A DNA stretch of 5,630 nucleotides, from positions 1 through 5,630 of the forward strand of contig JAGLUH010000034.1 of NCBI GenBank assembly GCA_023134875.1, written 5' to 3'. This DNA is from Candidatus Zixiibacteriota bacterium (GTDB lineage: Bacteria > Zixibacteria > MSB-5A5 > CAIYYT01). The notes beneath the pieces were generated by a model. The model had not been told where the DNA came from. It saw only the letters and a program-made list of their open reading frames with translations, and made no database searches. A program made the translations under genes and the position numbers. Below are positions 1 through 4,260 of the stretch, piece after piece (positions within the stretch are counted from its first letter, which is position 1; every line of letters starts with the position of its first letter).

Positions 1-4
1 GTGG

Positions 5-22
5 CCCACCATTCATGGTGGG
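5..22 (-). terminator. Hairpin after the dockerin gene, candidate terminator
   Basis: A perfect inverted repeat, CCCACCA at 5-11 and TGGTGGG at 16-22 with a four-base loop, begins 11 bases past the TAA stop of the minus-strand gene at 34-1506. A GC-rich stem placed right after a stop codon suggests a transcription terminator or 3' end protector. On the minus strand the bases after the stem run off the window, so a U-tract cannot be confirmed. On the plus strand only three T's follow the stem. Confidence 0.45.
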
Positions 23-33
23 TTTATCCCTTA

Positions 34-1506
34 TTACCAGGGGCAACCACTGCAGGGCGCTGGGCCGGCAGCGAAGATGAAGCTGATCAGATAGACGACG
101 TCGGAGATATTCACCATATTATCGCAGTCAACATCCGCTGCCGCTGTAGGAGCCGAACCAGCAGCGAAGATATAAGCAATTAGATAAGCCACATCGCCAA
201 TATTTACCACACCATTACCGTCAGCATCGCCGCAAAGCGGCTCTCCGCCCACCTGCTCGATCCGGCTATGAATCAATTGGTTTTCGTAATCGGCCACCTC
301 GACCGTCAGCAATTGTCCCTCACCGGTGTAAGTAAGCACCAGACCGGCACCAAAACTGTACTTCTCCAAAGTGGCAGACAATAGCAGAATCCGTCGCGGG
401 ATGATGAGTGTATCGTAAGCAGCTACCAGATCAGTTCCCACAAACTCAGGGAAGATTTCGCCGGAGAAAATCATGAATGCCGCCGCCAGGCTGTCGGGAT
501 AGTCGAGACTTACGGTGTGGGCAGCCATGTCCTGGATGAAGACAGCGGTATCTTGCGGCAAGCTGTCGCCAGGTTTGGGGTAGGGCAAAGCATCGCCGAT
601 GATCACCCGTTGCAAGTAGACGAAATCACGCACAGTCAGGTACACGTCGTCATCATTCGTGTCTGTTACGTACGTCTGAAGGGATTGATCGATACTGAAT
701 GCTGAAAGACCGGCAAGGAAATAGTTGGCGAAAAGCACCCAGTCGGCGATCTGGTAGGCAACACCGTTGAGGTCGATGTCGCCGCGCGCGTCAATAGAGT
801 CAGCACAGATTATGTCTACATGACCATCTCGATAGTCGACCATGCGTACAGGGGCTTTCCCGGGTGAGCCACCGATAAGGCAACTGTCAGGTACGCCTTT
901 GATCGTCGGAAACGTGTCATCTTCCTGAATGGGAGTCTCATCCCAATCCCATACCTCGCGCGATACCAGCAGCGTATCACCATTAAGGGTAGCGAAGGAA
1001 TTGTCACCACAGTCAGCCCAGTAGAAGCGATAAGGGAAAATATAGCACATGAACGCCGGATCGCAGGTTACCGCGAACGATAGTGTCGCCAGAGTGCCGC
1101 TGGTTCCTTCAAGGAAACAAGTCGGATAGTGCGACCCACCAATGATGTCCCCCACGCCGACCAGTCTTATCAGACCGCTGGGGTCATCAGCGACGTTGAA
1201 GTATTCCCACTCACATTCAGTAAGAAGCGAACCGGCGACGGCGTCCATGAATGTCATACCCACCGTGTCGTAAAGGATGAATAGATCGAAACCACTCAGG
1301 GAAAAATCCATACTGTCATTTTCGAGAGTGATCGGCACCTCGATCGTGTCGCCTAAATCCGCGTGCATGGCGCGTTCCAGCGTCACTCTGACTACGCTGG
1401 CAGCTTGCAGAGAAACAGTGGCCAGCATCAGGGAAAGTGCGAAGACAGCAACGGCAAGCGTCAGGTAAGTCCTGATACTTGTTCGAGAGTTGCTACGCTT
1501 AGACAT
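34..1506 (-). CDS. Secreted protein with cohesin-like domain and two dockerin-like modules
   Basis: Predicted exported protein of 490 residues and unknown specific function. Residues 1-35 form a signal peptide: a basic start (SKR, R at 9 and 13), a hydrophobic core at about 15-33, and a likely cut near LQA-AS. Residues about 40-185 look like a cohesin-type beta-sandwich (GDTIEVPITLEN, later a LATLSFAV strand). Residues about 241-307 hold two EF-hand-like loops (starting GDIDLNG and DTNDDD), ending GDALPYPK. Residues about 308-420 are beta-rich and unassigned. Residues 426-481 form a C-terminal dockerin-type pair: loop 1 has D427, D429, N431 and D438; loop 2 has D458, D460, D462 and D469. Each is followed by a YLI..IFAAG helix. 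Such repeats bind calcium and can mediate protein contacts; no partner is visible here. An in-frame TTG at 1521 would add five residues, but it lies inside the ribosome binding site, so ATG at 1506 is the start. The gene has its own promoter. Confidence 0.9.
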   Translation of the reverse strand: MSKRSNSRTSIRTYLTLAVAVFALSLMLATVSLQAASVVRVTLERAMHADLGDTIEVPITLENDSMDFSLSGFDLFILYDTVGMTFMDAVAGSLLTECEWEYFNVADDPSGLIRLVGVGDIIGGSHYPTCFLEGTSGTLATLSFAVTCDPAFMCYIFPYRFYWADCGDNSFATLNGDTLLVSREVWDWDETPIQEDDTFPTIKGVPDSCLIGGSPGKAPVRMVDYRDGHVDIICADSIDARGDIDLNGVAYQIADWVLFANYFLAGLSAFSIDQSLQTYVTDTNDDDVYLTVRDFVYLQRVIIGDALPYPKPGDSLPQDTAVFIQDMAAHTVSLDYPDSLAAAFMIFSGEIFPEFVGTDLVAAYDTLIIPRRILLLSATLEKYSFGAGLVLTYTGEGQLLTVEVADYENQLIHSRIEQVGGEPLCGDADGNGVVNIGDVAYLIAYIFAAGSAPTAAADVDCDNMVNISDVVYLISFIFAAGPAPCSGCPW

Positions 1507-1510
1507 GTTA

Positions 1511-1519
1511 CCCTCCTCC
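1511..1519 (-). promoter_or_regulatory. Strong ribosome binding site of the dockerin-like gene
   Basis: The minus strand reads GGAGGAGGG four bases before ATG at 1506. This long match to the 16S 3' end decides the start. The in-frame TTG at 1521 overlaps the site and would otherwise translate it as the residues EEG. Confidence 0.85.
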
Positions 1520-1626
1520 AAAGGATAAAGGATGATACTTCGGTCTATAACGATAGCAATGAACTTCTGCTTAGAATCCTCAATTCAGATTGTAAGATAA
1601 CGCAAGACCTAACAAGTTGCAAAAAT

Positions 1627-1654
1627 AAGATAATACCGAATCGGGCTTTGTCAA
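1627..1654 (-). promoter_or_regulatory. Sigma70-like promoter for the dockerin-like gene
   Basis: The minus strand has a perfect TTGACA at 1654-1649, a 16-base spacer and TATCTT at 1632-1627 (four of six consensus matches). TATTAT lies three bases closer and could also contribute. Transcription would begin near 1620, giving a leader of about 115 bases before ATG at 1506. The site lies between this gene and the upstream inositol operon, so the secreted protein can be transcribed separately. Use of classical sigma70 boxes in this organism is assumed. Confidence 0.5.
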
Positions 1655-1683
1655 GCGATTTTTTGTTTGGCTGGCGCCAGACC

Positions 1684-3060
1684 CTATACTATCTGTCTGT
1701 GGCCCTTAAGCAGCATCCAGCCAATACCGACATGAGAAAGGAGGCCGATCAGTATCATGGCTTCGTACGGCTGATTCACGAGCGCACCCAGCATTATCAC
1801 AAAGATCCGCATATCTCTCTTGATCAGCCTGCCAAACAGTCCGTCCGGTGGTCTAGACCGAAAGCGAATCGTAAACTCCTTTTTGACGTAACTTGCCATG
1901 ATAAAGCCCGTTAGTGCGAATACTGCACCTAGCCAAACAGTGGGATATGGATGATTCAGCCAAAACCCGTAGGTCACACCTGCAACGATCGCCACGTCAG
2001 CGTATCGATCCAGAATAGTGTCAAACCAAGCTCCGAAGCAACTCGACTGGAACTTGAGTCGAGCAACCTCACCATCGCAGCCGTCTAAAATGGAAGCCAT
2101 CTGAACCATCAGCCCGGCAACGACCGCAAAGACAAACTCGCCAAAACTGAATATAAACGCGCCGATTACGCATATAGCGAAACTCATCAGCGAGATTCCG
2201 TTGGGAGTGATAGAGGTACGGACCAGCAGTGCCGATATCTTGCGCGATACCGGACGGTTGAGGTAGCGTGCAACGAGACCGTCATCGTCCGGTTTGCTCA
2301 GCCTCTCCAGCAGTCTCCGCTTGGCATAGGATAAGTCCTTGGGTGTGTCAACGTCCAACCAGAAGCGGTTGCCGATGGAGACTGCTCGAGCCTCTCGACT
2401 CTCAACCAACTCCATGATTCCGGCCGAAAGGGAAGCGTGTCCGTTGTGGCGGGCATTTCTCAGGGCATTGAACAGAGTCGGATCACACAGAAAGAGACCC
2501 GTATCGATGGCGTCGAATGATGCCATTCCCTTGCCGATAGCAGTAATAGCGGTCCCGTCCAACCGGACTTTGGTAGCGTCTTCGAGATCGAGAACATAGT
2601 CCATCCGCCGATCAACTGCAAGTAGACAACCTGCTGTATTCTCTTCAGCGTCCAGCAGACACTGCAAAATCGCCGGGTCGAATAGGTGGTCGCACATCAG
2701 AAGGAAAAACGGGCCATCTATGTAGGGAGCAACCGCAAGCGTTGAGGAACCATTCCCTTCGTTCCAATTTGAATTCATTACCGGCTGAATTAAGACATGC
2801 TCTCTTTTCTTGAGCGCTCGTAAGTACGAGATCATAGCGCCCGCTCGGTAACCCAACACCACGTAGAATTGCGTTACTCCGACCTCCCGGCAAGACAGAA
2901 TGGCTCGTTCAAGGAGAGTTAGTCCCAGAACTGGGGTGAGAGGTTTTGACATGCCTCCATTTTTTCCATTCAAGCGCAGGCCTTCACCGGCGGCCAGTAT
3001 TACAGCAGGCGGCATTGTGGTAACGATGGCGCGAGGCGCTACCGCCATAGTCATGTGCAT
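1684..3060 (-). CDS. Bifunctional CDP-inositol enzyme: nucleotidyltransferase fused to CDP-alcohol phosphatidyltransferase (IPCT/DIPPS type)
   Basis: Fusion protein of 458 residues. Residues about 17-250 are a sugar-phosphate nucleotidyltransferase: the AAGEGLRL loop at 23-30, KPLTP from 39, GNGSS at 102-106, the metal-site region DHLFDP at 124-129, and WLDVDTP at 234-240. Residues about 263-458 are a membrane CDP-alcohol phosphatidyltransferase with an intact signature: D329, G330, A333, R334, G343, D347 and D351 at exact family spacing. About five or six hydrophobic segments lie between 275 and 452. This domain order is known from enzymes that make CDP-inositol and then phospho-di-myo-inositol-phosphate; a related step makes inositol phospholipids from CDP-inositol. 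The inositol substrate is inferred from family resemblance and the adjacent phosphatase. The cytidylyltransferase would face the cytosol. ATG at 3060 is chosen because AAAGGAG lies seven bases upstream; ATG at 3054 forms an ATGA overlap, and ATG at 3015 is also possible. The gene overlaps the phosphatase gene by ten bases. A different alcohol-phosphate substrate is the main alternative. Confidence 0.87.
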   Translation of the reverse strand: MHMTMAVAPRAIVTTMPPAVILAAGEGLRLNGKNGGMSKPLTPVLGLTLLERAILSCREVGVTQFYVVLGYRAGAMISYLRALKKREHVLIQPVMNSNWNEGNGSSTLAVAPYIDGPFFLLMCDHLFDPAILQCLLDAEENTAGCLLAVDRRMDYVLDLEDATKVRLDGTAITAIGKGMASFDAIDTGLFLCDPTLFNALRNARHNGHASLSAGIMELVESREARAVSIGNRFWLDVDTPKDLSYAKRRLLERLSKPDDDGLVARYLNRPVSRKISALLVRTSITPNGISLMSFAICVIGAFIFSFGEFVFAVVAGLMVQMASILDGCDGEVARLKFQSSCFGAWFDTILDRYADVAIVAGVTYGFWLNHPYPTVWLGAVFALTGFIMASYVKKEFTIRFRSRPPDGLFGRLIKRDMRIFVIMLGALVNQPYEAMILIGLLSHVGIGWMLLKGHRQIV

Positions 3061-3884
3061 TCTGAGTCTCCTTTCAACTGTTGAACCAGGGCCGAGTGCA
3101 GTTCAGGCGTCCCTGCGGCAATAACAGAGTGACGGTCAGTCAGGCTGTTGATTTCAGCGATGCGATTTCCTGCAGAATCGGTGATTGTTCCACCTGCCTC
3201 TGTGAGAATCAAAGACGGGGCCAGGAAGTTCTCCGGTGTGAGACGGTTGCGCAGGTCCAGGTGTGCATCGAGAGAGCCGGACGCCACCATGGCAATTGCC
3301 CCACTGGCACAGCCAAGGGCACGAACCCCGCGGGCACCGGCTAGAATCGATGCAAGCGGAGGCTGAACCGTAAAGTGATTGAGTTCGCAACTGATTATCG
3401 CCTTTTCCGGTGTGCTGACGGAACTGGTACGAATTCTCCTGCCGTGGCAAGATGCTCCTTGTCCTCGCTCTGCAACGCATGTACGACCTGTAGTCAGGTC
3501 TCCCACAAACGCGAACTGAATCGTCTCAATCGATATCGGAACGGATTGAGGGATCAGAGCGATCGCCACGCCAGCAGGTGCCATCTGACGACCGAAGTTA
3601 TCCGAGCCGTCCACCGGATCCAACACCATCGTGAACTGGGGCTGCCCGGGGCCGAATTGACGAGGCGATCCTTCCTCCGACAGCAGTACCACAGAACATG
3701 GGAATCGCTTCTTGAGATAACGGCATACCGCCTCGTCAGCCGCAAGATCGAACCATTTAACCTTGTCACCTTTAGCATTATGCTCAGACTCCAATGAGCG
3801 ACTCCGGTTCTCGCTAGTCACCGCTTGTGATACCTCTTGGAAAATGGCTCCAAGATGATCCAGGATTGAAACAGCCTTGTTCAC
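3051..3884 (-). CDS. Inositol monophosphatase family protein with altered metal motif
   Basis: Soluble protein of 277 residues, the usual size for the IMPase/SuhB family of Mg-dependent, lithium-sensitive phosphatases. Visible family features are an AD segment near 48-50, the glutamate pair E70-E71 in LLSEEG, and motif DPVDGSDNF at 89-97 with metal ligands D89 and D92. A late glycine-rich stretch follows, then SGSLDAH and EAGG at 229-232. Aligned back from EAGG, the family motif WDxAA is replaced by ENFLA, so the third metal-binding aspartate is N219. The fold is clear, but activity and substrate are not. Likely substrates, from context, are inositol-1-phosphate, phospho-DIP or a phosphorylated inositol lipid. 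The gene is first in an operon with the CDP-inositol fusion enzyme and overlaps it by ten bases. Start: AAGGA at 3898-3894 is nine bases from GTG at 3884 but only three from in-frame TTG at 3890, so GTG is preferred; no in-frame ATG exists upstream before a stop at 3977. Confidence 0.88.
   Translation of the reverse strand: MNKAVSILDHLGAIFQEVSQAVTSENRSRSLESEHNAKGDKVKWFDLAADEAVCRYLKKRFPCSVVLLSEEGSPRQFGPGQPQFTMVLDPVDGSDNFGRQMAPAGVAIALIPQSVPISIETIQFAFVGDLTTGRTCVAERGQGASCHGRRIRTSSVSTPEKAIISCELNHFTVQPPLASILAGARGVRALGCASGAIAMVASGSLDAHLDLRNRLTPENFLAPSLILTEAGGTITDSAGNRIAEINSLTDRHSVIAAGTPELHSALVQQLKGDSECT
3068..3074 (-). promoter_or_regulatory. Ribosome binding site of the fusion gene, inside the phosphatase gene
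   Basis: AAAGGAG on the minus strand sits seven bases before ATG at 3060 and 13 before ATG at 3054, which favours the 3060 start. It lies within the last codons of the upstream phosphatase gene, consistent with translational coupling. Confidence 0.75.
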
Positions 3885-3944
3885 ATCCAAACATCCTTGC
3901 GATTTTCCAGCGAACGCAGAGTCCTTCTCATCTCTTGGATACCT

Positions 3945-3958
3945 AATCTGTCCAGATT
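3945..3958 (-). other. Small hairpin in the phosphatase leader
   Basis: AATCT and AGATT pair across a four-base loop, with CC and GG adding two pairs beyond a bulged A. It lies about 60 bases before the phosphatase start, within the predicted leader. No U-tract follows it, so it does not look like a terminator. Confidence 0.3.
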
Positions 3959-3965
3959 GGATAGT

Positions 3966-3987
3966 AAAAAACCGATTAAGTGGCGGT
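3966..3987 (-). other. Weak hairpin followed by six T's in the phosphatase leader
   Basis: On the minus strand ACCG and CGGT can pair around a nine-base loop and run into TTTTTT. The placement, downstream of a possible nine-codon ORF and upstream of the gene, resembles an attenuator. However, the stem has only four pairs and would be a poor terminator alone. Confidence 0.2.
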
Positions 3988-3992
3988 AAGGG

Positions 3993-4022
3993 CTAGAAAT
4001 AGAGAGGCATCCATGTCTTCAT
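3993..4022 (-). CDS. Possible nine-residue leader peptide upstream of the phosphatase
   Basis: A short ORF, MKTWMPLYF followed by TAG, starts at ATG 4022. AAGGA at 4033-4029 sits six bases before it, a proper ribosome binding site spacing. It begins about 20 bases after the predicted transcription start and ends about 110 bases before the phosphatase start. Its composition is not rich in any one amino acid, so no amino-acid-sensing role is implied. Chance occurrence is quite possible. Confidence 0.25.
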   Translation of the reverse strand: MKTWMPLYF

Positions 4023-4046
4023 ACTCTATCCTTACCAGGGATAAAT

Positions 4047-4075
4047 AAAATACCGTAGTCGATCACGCCTGTCAA
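4047..4075 (-). promoter_or_regulatory. Sigma70-like promoter for the phosphatase / CDP-inositol enzyme operon
   Basis: The minus strand has a perfect TTGACA at 4075-4070, the ideal 17-base spacer, and TATTTT at 4052-4047 (four of six). Transcription would start near 4040, leaving a leader of about 155 bases before the phosphatase gene. This is the best promoter in the window and fits the two-gene operon. Confidence 0.6.
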
Positions 4076-4099
4076 GCTGTATTTTTCAAACAAGGCGTG
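4064..4099. repeat. Inverted repeat CACGCCT / AGGCGTG beside the operon promoter
   Basis: Perfect seven-base arms at 4064-4070 and 4093-4099 are separated by 22 bases, with centres 29 bases apart. The left arm touches the -35 box of the minus-strand promoter. GGCGTG also recurs at 4102-4107. It could be an operator, but a repeat of this size can arise by chance in a gap this long. Confidence 0.25.
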
Positions 4100-4215
4100 C
4101 TGGCGTGGGAAAATCGCTCACACCCCAAGGGATGCGATACCCTGTGTTATATTATTGATTGCTGCAAATTATCATGTGTATCAAACAGATTAATAACGTA
4201 TCTTATCTGCATAAT

Positions 4216-4229
4216 CCGGCTGTGGCCGG
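4216..4229 (+). other. GC hairpin in the helicase leader
   Basis: CCGGC at 4216-4220 pairs perfectly with GCCGG at 4225-4229 around a TGTG loop, ending 31 bases before the helicase start and 20 before its ribosome binding site. It stands out in an AT-rich leader and could affect mRNA structure. No function is shown. Confidence 0.3.
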
Positions 4230-4249
4230 TATCACACGCTGATAGTGAG

Positions 4250-4255
4250 AAAGGA
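4250..4255 (+). promoter_or_regulatory. Ribosome binding site fixing the TTG start of the helicase
   Basis: AAAGGA lies five bases before TTG at 4261. An in-frame TGA at 4246-4248 rules out any earlier start. The next in-frame candidates, GTG at 4300 and ATG at 4387, lie further from this site, and the ATG would cut into the Q-motif region. Confidence 0.75.
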
Positions 4256-4260
4256 CTGAC

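Larger units (their letters stand above)
3891..4260. other. Divergent intergenic region between the inositol operon and the helicase gene
   Basis: About 370 bases without a convincing full gene. It holds the minus-strand promoter (4047-4075), the possible leader peptide, two weak leader hairpins, and the inverted repeat at 4064-4099. On the helicase side the sequence is AT-rich from about 4145 to 4215. It has -10-like boxes (TATATT at 4148, CATAAT at 4210), but neither has a credible -35 box at normal spacing, so I do not call a plus-strand promoter. A CCGGC/GCCGG hairpin lies at 4216-4229. I see no tRNA, riboswitch or mobile element. Confidence 0.6.

Noticed and set aside
1669..1683. Palindrome CTGGCGCCAG right after the fusion gene stop, as a terminator
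   Set aside because: The palindrome has no loop, and on the minus strand it is followed by an A-rich run and not T's.
1363..1914. A 183-codon plus-strand open frame across the start of the dockerin-like gene and the end of the fusion gene
   Set aside because: It is antisense to two well-supported genes and their shared promoter region, and its product has no recognisable domain or signal.
3375..3797. A 140-codon plus-strand frame opposite the phosphatase gene
   Set aside because: It is the antisense shadow of a gene with clear IMPase motifs.
4148..4215. TATATT and CATAAT as -10 boxes for the helicase
   Set aside because: No credible -35 box lies 16 to 18 bases upstream of either, so in AT-rich sequence they are not enough for a promoter call.
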